Positions 17,538 to 26,109 of a stretch of DNA of 64,000 nt are shown here, piece after piece. The notes under the pieces are model-generated. The model was not told the DNA's origin. It worked only from the letters and a program-made list of their open reading frames with translations, and ran no database searches. Both the position numbers and the translations under genes were made by a program. Positions within the stretch are counted from its first letter, which is position 1. Each line of letters starts with the position of its first letter. Source of the stretch: Anaerolineaceae bacterium (lineage in GTDB: Bacteria > Chloroflexota > Anaerolineae > Anaerolineales > Anaerolineaceae); assembly GCA_002702705.1 (NCBI GenBank), contig PABH01000029.1, positions 55,935-119,934 of the forward strand, read 5' to 3'.

Positions 17538-17572
17538 CAAAAAAACGCCCATGAGTTTAACTCTTGAGCGTT
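17535..17572 (-). terminator. Terminator of the XRE-like regulator gene
   Basis: On the minus strand an interrupted stem (AACGC/GCGTT outer, GAGTT/AACTC inner) is followed by TTTTTTTG. It lies 33 bases after the stop codon of the regulator gene at 17605 and separates it from the qat operon. Confidence 0.7.
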
Positions 17573-17604
17573 CTATAGGTTGATGAGCCCATCTTCAAAT
17601 TTAA

Positions 17605-18009
17605 CTATTTATCTAATCCATATTTTTCAAACACATTCTTTAATATTTCTTCAGCTGCTAAGGAACTGGCAGAAATATCGTATTCTTGTAAATACCTTTC
17701 GGCATCGAGGATAGCCAACGCCAACCTCGAACGATCCTCACCATGTAAATGTGAAAATTGATCGAAAATTTTAAATAAATCAGGATCAGGCTTAGAAAGA
17801 CCTAATACAGAATAAACATCAATTCCAATAACACCAGCAATACTCAACACTTCCGGTCCTTCCGGGACTGATTCACCTTGTAGCCACGCCAACACTTTTG
17901 AAGGTGAGTAACCTAACAGGTCACAAAAAGCTAAAAAATCTTCCTCACCCGGCTGGGATCGGCTCCATCGTTTGTATGCTCTGTTAAACCAGGCCGGAAA
18001 TTTTAACAT
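17605..18009 (-). CDS. XRE/lambda-repressor-like HTH regulator
   Basis: A 134-residue protein with a lambda-repressor-type HTH: an AFCDLLGYSPSKVLAWLQGE helix pair around residues 27-46, then VPEGPEVLSIAGVIGIDVYSVLG. The C-terminal part is helical and may dimerise. No strong ribosome binding site is evident before the ATG at 18009. It lies between a LuxR-type gene and the qat operon and has its own terminator, so it is probably monocistronic. It is a candidate repressor of the integration or qat region, but its target is not visible. Confidence 0.65.
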   Translation of the reverse strand: MLKFPAWFNRAYKRWSRSQPGEEDFLAFCDLLGYSPSKVLAWLQGESVPEGPEVLSIAGVIGIDVYSVLGLSKPDPDLFKIFDQFSHLHGEDRSRLALAILDAERYLQEYDISASSLAAEEILKNVFEKYGLDK

Positions 18010-18118
18010 ATCGTTTACTTTTTTAAGAATAATGAATTTTTTGTTCGTCTTTAATCATAGTATATTTTCATTATTCTGACAATAAATCCCCCTTTACATG
18101 ATTCAAACCCTTAATTAC

Positions 18119-18556
18119 TCAGTCATGATTAATCATACGTAGTTTAGGCTTAGTTTCAAAAGGATCACATAATCCCAATGTGCCAGCCATCGCCATCATT
18201 TGGTCTCGGCTTACTGTGCCGAATTTCTTTTTTAATGCACTGATATGTAAGCGGATGGTTGCTTCTGATAATCCAAGTTTTATAGCGATCTGGTCCGTGG
18301 TGTAAGCTTGGGCGAGCAGTTGTAAAACGATTGCTTGCCTGGCAGATAATGCCGGTACCAATCTTTTCGGCTTGGGTGGTTGTTCTGCAAGAATGATCAG
18401 CCCATTAACCTTAACTTCTGGACAAACTCCGGAATAACCGGGCAAAGTTCCGCCATCATGGATAGTCTTTACCAATTCCGAAATATTATTTGTCACATTT
18501 TGGTAAAGGATGTTTCCTTCTTCATTGACAACAACAATGGATGGCATCGATATCAT
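18119..18556 (-). CDS. LuxR-type HTH response protein
   Basis: A 145-residue protein with a C-terminal LuxR/GerE helix-turn-helix (LSARQAIVLQLLAQAYTTDQ, LGLSEATIRLHISALKKKFG). The N-terminal 60 residues (SIVVVNEEGNILYQNVTN) look like a short PAS-like or sensory beta domain rather than a receiver; no phospho-acceptor pattern is seen. TAGGAGAGA lies before the ATG at 18556; an in-frame ATG nine bases on is also possible. The target is unknown. It may control the flanking integration genes. Confidence 0.75.
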   Translation of the reverse strand: MISMPSIVVVNEEGNILYQNVTNNISELVKTIHDGGTLPGYSGVCPEVKVNGLIILAEQPPKPKRLVPALSARQAIVLQLLAQAYTTDQIAIKLGLSEATIRLHISALKKKFGTVSRDQMMAMAGTLGLCDPFETKPKLRMINHD

Positions 18557-18789
18557 TCTCTCCTAATGTAAACGAATTAATTGTTTGAAAGAGCTCGTTT
18601 TTCCAAAGAATTACGCAATATTCAGGAGGGAATTTTGATTCTGTTTGTGTGGGTAAAGGATTTCTTTCATTTTTGATTCGTATGCGCAAACAAGGTAACA
18701 ATAATATTGAGTAACGATTTAGAACAAAAGTTCAATGAGATTATAGATGAGATTACTCTATTGTGCAAGCAGATCGGGAAAATTACCAC

Positions 18790-18838
18790 CTATTAATTAC
18801 GATAGGTGTTCATATATTTCTCCTATCGTAATTAATAG
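18790..18838. repeat. Perfect 17-bp inverted repeat upstream of small gene
   Basis: Arms CTATTAATTACGATAGG (18790-18806) and its exact complement (18822-18838) flank a 15-base AT-rich spacer. No T run follows, and it lies 60 bases before the start codon of the gene at 18898, inside the 341-base gap that separates divergent regulators. A dyad operator or a recombinase-binding site are the likely readings. Two tyrosine recombinase genes lie within 3 kb. Confidence 0.75.
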
Positions 18839-18897
18839 ATTGAGATGATTTCTTCAGAGTGTTATCCTACTTGTAATATTTTTTGAAAGGACCATCC

Positions 18898-19392
18898 ATG
18901 GAAACCAGTTTACGGATAAAACCAATTAAAAGACAACACATCAAACTTGTCTCGGTGCTTGAAACCATTCAAGAAGATTTGATACGCTTATCCGGATACG
19001 TATCACAATTGTCAGATTTACCCAATGAACAGTTGGAAACATTGGATATCGAAGATCAATTAATTTCGATCCACCGCACATTGAAACGTTTTGAAACCCA
19101 TTGTGCGGTCCTCAGGATTGGATCAAATATTGATGAGTTTGCTGAACCGGTAATGGGAGAATCTGAATGGATATTCCCGAAGTCAACAGGTAATTGGAAC
19201 CCAGTTAGACGCGAAGTTAAACACGCCAACAAACTTGCACACCAATTAACTGAATCTATAAGCAAAATTCGTGTCGGGTTAAGCGAGAATCAAGATCTCG
19301 TTGAAATTCCTGAAGCCCTTCTTCGAATCAACCAAACATTTGGGACGGTCATCAACTATTTGGCGATTGAAGATTTGCCAACTCACGGATAA
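18898..19392 (+). CDS. Hypothetical helical protein
   Basis: A 164-residue protein with no family that I recognise. It looks largely alpha-helical, without signal peptide or membrane segment. The ATG at 18898 is preferred because GAAAGGACCATCC precedes it; the frame is open slightly upstream. It leads a short plus-strand series with the HTH/zinc-ribbon gene and a tyrosine recombinase, so it could be an accessory factor for recombination. Downstream of the 17-bp inverted repeat. Confidence 0.55.
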   Translation: METSLRIKPIKRQHIKLVSVLETIQEDLIRLSGYVSQLSDLPNEQLETLDIEDQLISIHRTLKRFETHCAVLRIGSNIDEFAEPVMGESEWIFPKSTGNWNPVRREVKHANKLAHQLTESISKIRVGLSENQDLVEIPEALLRINQTFGTVINYLAIEDLPTHG

Positions 19393-19429
19393 ACCTCTTA
19401 CTCATTCATTTTTTTAGGAGCATCGTTGG

Positions 19430-19852
19430 ATGGAAGTGAAAAATCGTAGAACAAAATTACCTCATGCCGTCATCATCAAAGCCCCCGGTTTATTACCGAT
19501 GTTATATACACCAAGAGAAATCTGTGAAGAACTAGGTATCGCGGAAAGCACATTACGCGACTGGTTACAAGCGGGAGTTCCCCACCAAAGGGATAATCGC
19601 AATCGTATCTGGATTAATGGTGAGCTTTTTGCCAGTTGGGTGTGTGAGCAACGCAAGCAAAAACCAGGAGGTATTTTAAATGAAGGAGAAGCTTATTGTA
19701 TGCGTTGCAATCAAGTGTCGAAATTGGTTTCTCCCCAAATACAACCTATCAAAGGAAACCTTGTCTTGATCAAAGGTACTTGCGAAAAATGTGGAAATGT
19801 TATTAACCGTGGAGCACATCGTGATCGAACGCCAGAACTATCTCAAAATTAA
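19430..19852 (+). CDS. MerR-like HTH and zinc-ribbon protein
   Basis: A 140-residue protein with an N-terminal MerR/excisionase-like HTH (YTPREICEELGIAESTLRDW, then GVPHQRDNRNRIWINGELFASW) and a C-terminal zinc ribbon with CMRC near residue 91 and CEKC near residue 118. It overlaps the start of the recombinase gene by about 32 bases. The HTH plus ribbon arrangement suggests a DNA-binding directionality or accessory factor for the recombinase, which is an inference from gene order. AGGAGCATCG lies upstream of the ATG at 19430. Confidence 0.7.
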   Translation: MEVKNRRTKLPHAVIIKAPGLLPMLYTPREICEELGIAESTLRDWLQAGVPHQRDNRNRIWINGELFASWVCEQRKQKPGGILNEGEAYCMRCNQVSKLVSPQIQPIKGNLVLIKGTCEKCGNVINRGAHRDRTPELSQN

Positions 19853-20915
19853 AGAACATCTCAAATACCTTGAGGAAGTTCTACAGTTAAATCCTACCTC
19901 AGTGCAACGTTACCGTTTTTATTTGCGTCATTTGCTGCTTTGGGCAGACGATCAGCATTTTCGTTATGTGCAATCCATACGTCCAACCTTACCGTCCTAT
20001 CTAGCTTCATTACCTGGTAAGGATGGAAAAGGAACTTTAGCAAGTGCTTCTCAAAAGAAAATCATTGATTCAGCCAAACGTTTTTTTCACTGGGCAAAGG
20101 TTACTTATCCCCGCGAAATGAATAACCTGCCTGTTTCTTGGTTTGAGACCCTGCGTTTACCTCGCCAGCCTCAAAAATCATTTGAGAATGTCTTTGTCTC
20201 ACTGGAAGAAATCCAGATATTGGTCAATACTTCAATCCCTGAAGATAATTTGGCACTCTTGCGTGACAAGGCAGCCGCTGCCATGCTTTATCTGTCTGGG
20301 ATGCGCGCTAGCGCATTTAGCACATTACCGATTTTGGCAGTCGATCTGGATACTCTAACTCTTCGCCAATGGCCAGAGTTGGGTGTTCATACCAAAAATG
20401 GTAAAAAGGCAACTACGTTCCTTTTGAACCTTCCTGAAATACTGGAACCAGTACGTCAATGGGACAAGATTATTCGTAAATCGCTCCCGGGTTCAAGTCC
20501 TTGGTATGCACCGATTTCTCATTCCTGGGGAAACCAATTTCTTTCACAAGAACAACCAGGAAAGACACGCTCGCAGGCACTTCAAAAACGATTGCAATTA
20601 CTTTTTTCACTGGCAGAACTTGATTTTAAATCCCCTCACAAATTCCGGCATGGACATGCCGTTTACGGATTACTGCATGCCCAAACTATGGCAGATTACA
20701 AAGCGGTCTCCATGAACCTGATGCATGAAAGTATCGAAATCACTGACAGTACTTATGCTCCTATGTTGTCATCCGATGTTCAAGATCGTATTGCTGGGCT
20801 GTCCGGAAAGGCAATGTCCACGCCGGGTGATGAGCTTGAGTCCTTCCTTAATAAACTAAATCGAGAAAGCCAGAAACGGGCTTTGGTATTTATTGCCGGA
20901 AAGTTGGCTCAATGA
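19821..20915 (+). CDS. Tyrosine recombinase, divergent
   Basis: About 364 residues. The N-terminal core-binding domain (SVQRYRFYLRHLLLWADDQH) and catalytic domain are both present. Catalytic residues are visible: Arg in LYLSGMRASAFS, the HKFRHGHAVYGLLHA box (H-x-x-R), the His of NLMHESIEITDSTYA and the nucleophile Tyr in STYAPM. The spacing between the first Arg and the H-x-x-R box is long. GTG at 19821 is chosen because GGAG lies 6 bases upstream; GTG at 19791 is an alternative. It converges on the second integrase. Likely DNA integration or resolution within the element. Confidence 0.8.
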   Translation: MIERQNYLKIKEHLKYLEEVLQLNPTSVQRYRFYLRHLLLWADDQHFRYVQSIRPTLPSYLASLPGKDGKGTLASASQKKIIDSAKRFFHWAKVTYPREMNNLPVSWFETLRLPRQPQKSFENVFVSLEEIQILVNTSIPEDNLALLRDKAAAAMLYLSGMRASAFSTLPILAVDLDTLTLRQWPELGVHTKNGKKATTFLLNLPEILEPVRQWDKIIRKSLPGSSPWYAPISHSWGNQFLSQEQPGKTRSQALQKRLQLLFSLAELDFKSPHKFRHGHAVYGLLHAQTMADYKAVSMNLMHESIEITDSTYAPMLSSDVQDRIAGLSGKAMSTPGDELESFLNKLNRESQKRALVFIAGKLAQ

Positions 20916-20926
20916 AAAAAAAGTGG

Positions 20927-21963
20927 TTACAAACGCATGTTATCTGCTGGACTCGCTTTACGATGTGCTTGCGCAACATCCACTTCAGCAATCTGGGCAT
21001 AATGTCGCACCATATCCAACGAGCCATGCCCCAAAAGCGATTGCAGCGTAAAAACATCACCTCCGGAACGCAAGTATGTGATAGCAAAGGTGTGTCTGAA
21101 CTTATGAGGATAGGTCTGTTTTACTTCTGCCCGAGATCCCAACCGGTTAATCAAGACACGCAAACTGTCCTTGTTAAACGGTCTTTCAGCATGGCTAATA
21201 AAGAGAGGTGCATCAGGATCGTCCCCATCTTCTCGGCTGGCGAGATATCGCCAAACCGCCTTTCTCGATACTTTACCCAGGTAAACCGTGCGTCCTTTAC
21301 CACCTTTCGCACCGCCAGCAATACCATGCCGAACAGTTACCTTTCCGGTCTTGAGATCCACATCATTGATAATCAACGAGCACAGTTCTGTCGCTCTCAA
21401 GCCAGTATCCAGCAGCATCAATACAATCGCTTGGTCCCGGTTTGCGCTGGGTCGACGCATCACAAACTTTTTTCTCTCTTCGGTTTTCGATTCACGGGAA
21501 TAAACACATGCCTTAAGGATTCTTTCAACTTCTTCTTTGGAAAATGTTTCAACGGGATGTTTTTGAAACTTCGGAGCAGAGATCTCCTTTGCAGGATTAG
21601 GAAACTGAAATTCAACCTGAAGCCATCCGAAAAAGGATCGAAAGGTTGCCCAAACATTTCGGATCGATTTAGCGGACAATGGTTCAGTACTCCCATTCCA
21701 TCGCTTTGGTTTGACAGTTTGTATTCTGTTCTCAACCAGGCCATGTAAGCAGTCAGATCGGAAGCTTGAATTTTCGAAACGTCTTGATCTCCAATATAAT
21801 CGAGCCAATGACTCAAAGTGAACTCATTGGAGGTAATTGTGCGCTGGCTTAATCCCTCCGCTGTCTTGAATTTTAGGAAGCCATCGATGGCTTTGGCTAA
21901 GGAAAGTGTTACTTTAGATTTTGTCGTACCTGGCGAACTGCGGTTCATAAGAAATTCCTCCAT
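20927..21963 (-). pseudogene. XerC/D-like tyrosine integrase split by a frameshift
   Basis: Read on the minus strand, the N-terminal SAM-like domain (from ATG at 21963 through DLTAYMAWLRTEYK) is in one frame, and the rest (KPKRWNGSTEPLSAKSIRNV onward) continues in the -1 frame. The junction is near 21715-21740. All catalytic residues lie in the second frame: LLDTGLRATELC, PHKFRHTFAITYLRSGG, LLGHGSLD and HYAQ. No obvious slippery heptamer is present at the junction, so a one-base deletion is more likely than programmed shifting. The gene ends next to the other recombinase and starts beside the tRNA fragment, the normal place for an element integrase. It is probably inactive unless the base is a sequencing error. 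Confidence 0.75.
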
Positions 21964-22003
21964 TTTGGGAAAAATGTCTACCGCTGTGCGCCGGGTTATG
22001 AAA

Positions 22004-22030
22004 AAACCAGAGCCCGACGGACTCTGGTTT
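22004..22030 (-). terminator. Terminator behind the tRNA fragment
   Basis: A perfect 9-bp stem (AAACCAGAG / CTCTGGTTT) with a 9-base loop is followed on the minus strand by TTTTTTCAT. It lies 7 bases after the tRNA-like 3' end, as expected for an original tRNA terminator. Confidence 0.75.
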
Positions 22031-22036
22031 GCTCTA

Positions 22037-22078
22037 GGTAGCGGGGGCAGGATTCGAACCTACGACCTCCGGGTTATG
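22037..22078 (-). tRNA. Partial tRNA-Met (3' half; attachment-site remnant)
   Basis: On the minus strand the sequence begins CATAACCCGG (anticodon CAT and 3' anticodon stem), continues AGGTC (variable loop), GTAGGTTCGAATCCTGC (complete T arm with correct pairing) and CCCCGCT plus A (3' acceptor strand and discriminator). The AGGTC variable loop suggests the initiator type. No 5' half (acceptor, D arm) can be found on the right-hand side, so this is a fragment. Such 3' halves mark att sites of tRNA-targeting integrases; it lies 74 bases from the integrase start codon. Confidence 0.7.
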
Positions 22079-22233
22079 TGAGTCCATTTACAAAATGTAA
22101 CTTTAGACCGTTAAACCAGGCTTTGTGAATAGGCTTTAGGGTAGTCGGTAATACCGGGTTTTTTGATTTTTGGTTACAGTATTATTGTGATAATTGTTGA
22201 TGTTTTCAATTCAATTGCCGTTGGCTGTACTCT

Positions 22234-22533
22234 TCATAAAGCAATCGCTTCTTTTTGAATATTGATCACAAACTCACGATCACTAACTTTGGATAAAGTT
22301 GATAGAGGCACAACGTCCACTGAGATCCCTAACAATTTTTCTGCTTCATAACCAAACCCAACTGCGTCAAATAGTGTCCCCCCTTGCCCTATTTCAACCA
22401 GAAAATCCACATCGCTTTGAGGAGTGCTATTTCCGCGAGCAATCGACCCAAATACATAGATCTTTGAAATGGAGTATTTGTGTGCGATTTTAAAAAGTTG
22501 GGGAGCAAATTGCATGATTTCTTCGAAATTCAT
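22234..22533 (-). CDS. MNT-type nucleotidyltransferase (MntA-like antitoxin), orphan
   Basis: A 99-residue minimal nucleotidyltransferase with the pol-beta signature YVFGSIARGNSTPQSDVDFL (GS...DxD) at about residues 25-44. These proteins usually pair with a HEPN toxin and AMPylate it to neutralise it. No HEPN gene is visible on either side, so the gene is an orphan or its partner has been lost. An inverted repeat at 22586-22609 lies upstream and may be its operator. It is beyond the tRNA fragment and so may be chromosomal. Confidence 0.85.
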   Translation of the reverse strand: MNFEEIMQFAPQLFKIAHKYSISKIYVFGSIARGNSTPQSDVDFLVEIGQGGTLFDAVGFGYEAEKLLGISVDVVPLSTLSKVSDREFVINIQKEAIAL

Positions 22534-22585
22534 AAGTTTCCTCTACAAGTAATTATACATATCTAGCATTATTTTCAAAACTAGG

Positions 22586-22609
22586 ATTACCCCTTATGTA
22601 GGGGGTAAT
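22586..22609. promoter_or_regulatory. Inverted repeat upstream of MNT gene
   Basis: An 8-bp perfect inverted repeat, ATTACCCC / GGGGTAAT, with an 8-base spacer, located 53 bases upstream of the MNT start codon. It is a possible operator for autoregulation. Confidence 0.35.
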
Positions 22610-22747
22610 TAGAATAGGCCTCTCTGGCAAAGTAAATAAGTATTAATTGTGATAAAATGTCACTCAAAAAATCAAAACTACCTGTTTACGGGGTGTTTTT
22701 GTATGTCTCGTTTCGCTCGCTCAACAGACTAAAGCCTTTAAAAAACT

Positions 22748-22775
22748 AAGTGGCGGAGGTAAACCTCCGCCACTT
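22748..22775 (-). terminator. Terminator of the secreted nuclease gene
   Basis: A perfect 13-bp GC-rich stem (AAGTGGCGGAGGT and its complement) with a 2-base loop as drawn. On the minus strand it is followed by AGTTTTTTAAA, a good T run. It lies 19 bases after the nuclease stop codon. Confidence 0.85.
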
Positions 22776-22794
22776 TTACTATCCTGATAAGTTT

Positions 22795-25700
22795 TTATTT
22801 CCCCATACTGAACGGTGCGTAGACGTAAACCGACGCGTAGGTTTCGTTACCGCAGTCATCGGTTGCTTTGTAGGTAATGGTATAGATACGCCCATCGCCG
22901 ACACCACTGCGTTCCGCGCGCAGCTGGAAGGTGTAATCATCAATGATGACAATATCCACTGGGGTGTCGCCATCACCCAGCCCGTCATCGGGTTCATTCG
23001 AGGTCACGGATACGAGTTCAACAACCGGATCAGTATCAAAATTATCAGACACCAATACGGTGGTGGTTACATCCACATATTTGTGGTTCACCGGCCAGAG
23101 CATTTCCACATCCGCTGTTACTTCCAGGGTTGGCGGAATGGCATCACAGGTATCCAGACCAATGATCACTGGGTCATGATCGGAAGAACGGTAGGCATCC
23201 GATGCATACAGGGCATCCTGGGCGTCCTGTTTGAAGGACATGTCATAGTCGATCAGATCGGGTTCATCGGCGTTGATATGCCAAATGGTTGTACCGCTGA
23301 CCTGCGGGAATAACTCGACATTGGCGAGGCCATGATCCAGGTAACCCAGCTGGCCGTCGAAGACATAAGAATACGCAAGATCTCCCAGGAAATGATTGAC
23401 CATGTTGAAATAATCATCTCCGGTCCCCAGCGTATCATCTGAGCCTTCCAAAATAGAATCGATCGGATCTTCTTTGGTATAAGAGTTCAGATCACCAATG
23501 ATGAGGAAATCAGGATCGCCGCTGCCGGTCGGGTCGCTGGCAAGCCAATCCACCATGGCTTCAGCAGCCATTGTGCGGGTGATATTACAATTGCCGGCAC
23601 CGTCAAACAGATCCGGGTCGCCAATATCATCACAGGAGGAACCTTTGGATTTGAGGTGATTTACCACGACGGTGAAAATACCACCGGTCTCAGTATCCAT
23701 AAAGGTCTGGGCCAGGGCCGGCCGGTTTTTGGTATCAATAAACCGCGGATCAACACTGGAATCAAGTATCGCGTGATCACCCACCAGGCCGACGGTTGCC
23801 GGTTTGTAAATAAATGCAACTTTGATCTCATCAGTACCAATTGCTCCGGTATCAAGATAAGCATAGACCTCATCACCCAGTAGTTCGTTCAAACCCGTTA
23901 CCAAATCTTCGATGGCTTCTGTATTATTTTCAATCTCGATCAAGCCAACAATGTCAGCATCTATTTTCATCAAGGCGGCAAAGATCTTAGCGCGTTGGCG
24001 CTCAAATTCAAGAGCGGTGTCTGCCCCTCGGCTTCCGAGTGTGGTGAAATAATTGAGGACATTGAAGCTGGCAACCTTCAGGTTCCCACCCACTTCATCC
24101 GGGGTTTCAGTACGCGGATTTTCATTATAGTAATCTGCACCCTGCACGGGCTGCAAACGATACAAGTCATAACGATAATCCATAACACCTGTCAGATAGT
24201 AGAGCACATCTCCACCACGGAAGAGGTTATCAAGGGTAAACTCAGCTCCATTGGGATGAATAGCCGGATCTGGATTTTGAGATGTTCGTCCATCATCCAG
24301 GGTGATTCGTTTAACTGCATTTTCTGCTGCCAACGCAACCGCATCCGGACCGGGATCGTAAATTGCCGTACCCTGGTATTGTCGTTCAGGTGTTAGAACT
24401 ATCTCACCATAACGGTCATAGTTGAAGTATTCAGAGATAAAGAGCGGACCTTCAAATTCTACCAACATGCTTTCAAAGGGTTCGAACTCCGCCTGACTTT
24501 CGTCAGGGAAAGTGACCAGTGTCGGCTGGATGGTCAGACCTGTATCACAAACCTGGATTGTATTCACATCAGTTAATTCTGTTAATGTGAAAAACTCATC
24601 CACAGTGCCATTTACGCGCACGTATTCACCAACATTGACATCCGGAACACCTGAATAAACGAAAATGCCATCAGAGGTCGCGGCATCACCATCGCCAGTA
24701 GGATCCTGAATGAAGAAACCGTTAATACCGCTGTCCTGGAAATCGGCGGTCACAATACCTTCAACAGAGACCACATCTCCATCCAGCAGGCTTGCATCTC
24801 CAGAGCCTTGAATCTCGTAAATTGGTGTAAATGGATCACCACAGACATCGGTTGGTGGAGCCTCACAGTTATTGGAAGCACCCGGCGTGCCATCTGGCGT
24901 TGAAAAGTCTAGGAAGCTATTCGAGAAAGCACCTACAGGGGCATCCGGGCAGCGGTATATACCTGAAGGCAAAAATGAGCCATCGGGGCCATAAGCGGCA
25001 GTTCCGTAGTTAAAATCGCCGCTTGAATCACGGATGCTTAGCCCTTCCAACACAAACGACCAGGGAAAACTATCCAATACGCCGTCATCATCTGAGTCAA
25101 GATCATTACCCTGTGCGCCCGTAAAATCCTGAACGAGCAGATAAACAGCAGTACTGTTTTCAAACGAATTGTCAGTGATTGTTAAATCACCGGTGATGCC
25201 ATATTGAGTGGCACCCAATAAATTAATTCCAACCCAAAAGCCATCAGCCGGGATGGACTGACCAGAAAGTGAAATGACCTTATCAATTCTTCCGGTGCTA
25301 TCACCCGCGTCAGCTTCAATACCAATGAGTGTCAAACTGGAAAGATCCGTACCCGGTTCACCCTGGATCTCGAAAAATTCCCAATCCGTACCAGTGGTGC
25401 TGACTTGCATTTCATTAAGGTAAACATTGGGAAAATCGCAGGTACTGCGGTTAGAGTAACCAGGCGTACCGTTTGCAGTTGAGAAATTTAAGAAATTGCT
25501 GTTAAAACTTCCCCAAGGTGCATCGCCACAGCGGTATGTTCCAGATGGAAGATAGGATCCATCCGGTCCAACCGATGGAGCTCCGTAATCCAAATCACCA
25601 GTACCTCCATCGGTAATGTTAATTGAATCGAGTATCTCGGTCCAAGGCGTGATATCAAATACACCATCATTATTCGTATCAAGATCCTCACCTCTGGATG

Positions 25701-26109
25701 CCGAAAGGTCACTTACCAGAAAATATGTGGCGGAGCTGTTTTCAAAACTATTTTCGGCAATCGACAAATCGCCAGAGACACCATAGGTGCTTGAGCCGGT
25801 CGGGCTGATACCCAACCAGAATCCATTGGCTGGTATCTGCTGGCCATCAAGTGATATTACGAGATCGATTGTTCCTGCGCTCGTTCCCGCATCACTTTCA
25901 ATACCAATCAAGGAAAGTCCTGTGAGCGATGTTCCGGGTAAACCCTGTAGCTCAACAAATTCCCAATCCGTACTGGCCGTGCTGACCTGGATTTCGTTGA
26001 TGTACACTTCTGATGAAAAGGCTTCCACATTGCCGGTACTCATCGGCAGAAAAGCCACAATCATAGCAATAATTACAGCAGCTGAAAAAACCTGAAACCA
26101 TTTTTTCAT
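22795..26109 (-). CDS. Secreted ExeM/NucH-like endonuclease with lamin-tail domains
   Basis: A 1104-residue exported nuclease. A signal peptide occupies about residues 1-30. Two lamin-tail domains follow (VYINEIQVSTASTDWEF and VYLNEMQVSTTGTDWEF, near 35 and 229), which are internal repeats. Next is an OB-fold domain (DGDVVSVEGIVTADF), then an endonuclease/exonuclease/phosphatase domain: VASFNVLNYF, GLIEIENN, VVVNHLKSKG, IIGDLNSYTKEDP and SSDHDPVIIG cover the Asn, Glu, Asp and His active-site residues. The C-terminus is an Ig/HYR-like beta domain without a sorting motif. It probably degrades extracellular DNA for nutrients. The subtilase gene is transcribed divergently from it. Confidence 0.92.
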   Translation of the reverse strand: MKKWFQVFSAAVIIAMIVAFLPMSTGNVEAFSSEVYINEIQVSTASTDWEFVELQGLPGTSLTGLSLIGIESDAGTSAGTIDLVISLDGQQIPANGFWLGISPTGSSTYGVSGDLSIAENSFENSSATYFLVSDLSASRGEDLDTNNDGVFDITPWTEILDSINITDGGTGDLDYGAPSVGPDGSYLPSGTYRCGDAPWGSFNSNFLNFSTANGTPGYSNRSTCDFPNVYLNEMQVSTTGTDWEFFEIQGEPGTDLSSLTLIGIEADAGDSTGRIDKVISLSGQSIPADGFWVGINLLGATQYGITGDLTITDNSFENSTAVYLLVQDFTGAQGNDLDSDDDGVLDSFPWSFVLEGLSIRDSSGDFNYGTAAYGPDGSFLPSGIYRCPDAPVGAFSNSFLDFSTPDGTPGASNNCEAPPTDVCGDPFTPIYEIQGSGDASLLDGDVVSVEGIVTADFQDSGINGFFIQDPTGDGDAATSDGIFVYSGVPDVNVGEYVRVNGTVDEFFTLTELTDVNTIQVCDTGLTIQPTLVTFPDESQAEFEPFESMLVEFEGPLFISEYFNYDRYGEIVLTPERQYQGTAIYDPGPDAVALAAENAVKRITLDDGRTSQNPDPAIHPNGAEFTLDNLFRGGDVLYYLTGVMDYRYDLYRLQPVQGADYYNENPRTETPDEVGGNLKVASFNVLNYFTTLGSRGADTALEFERQRAKIFAALMKIDADIVGLIEIENNTEAIEDLVTGLNELLGDEVYAYLDTGAIGTDEIKVAFIYKPATVGLVGDHAILDSSVDPRFIDTKNRPALAQTFMDTETGGIFTVVVNHLKSKGSSCDDIGDPDLFDGAGNCNITRTMAAEAMVDWLASDPTGSGDPDFLIIGDLNSYTKEDPIDSILEGSDDTLGTGDDYFNMVNHFLGDLAYSYVFDGQLGYLDHGLANVELFPQVSGTTIWHINADEPDLIDYDMSFKQDAQDALYASDAYRSSDHDPVIIGLDTCDAIPPTLEVTADVEMLWPVNHKYVDVTTTVLVSDNFDTDPVVELVSVTSNEPDDGLGDGDTPVDIVIIDDYTFQLRAERSGVGDGRIYTITYKATDDCGNETYASVYVYAPFSMGK

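Larger units (their letters stand above)
21991..22078. repeat. 10-bp direct repeat around tRNA 3' fragment
   Basis: CCGGGTTATG occurs at 21991-22000 and again at 22069-22078. The second copy is the anticodon-loop end of the tRNA fragment. The repeat could be part of an attachment core or chance; it is short, but its coincidence with the anticodon loop is notable. Confidence 0.4.

Noticed and set aside
20912..21748. Long plus-strand reading frame opposite the integrase
   Set aside because: The antisense strand encodes clear tyrosine-recombinase motifs, and the plus-strand product has no recognisable features or ribosome binding site.
22079..22233. 5' half of a tRNA or an intron-split tRNA
   Set aside because: No acceptor strand or D-arm sequence that could pair with the 3' half was found in the following 150 bases.
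22750..23313. Plus-strand frame opposite the secreted nuclease
   Set aside because: It is the reverse complement of the nuclease C-terminal domain and overlaps its terminator; composition is that of a shadow frame.
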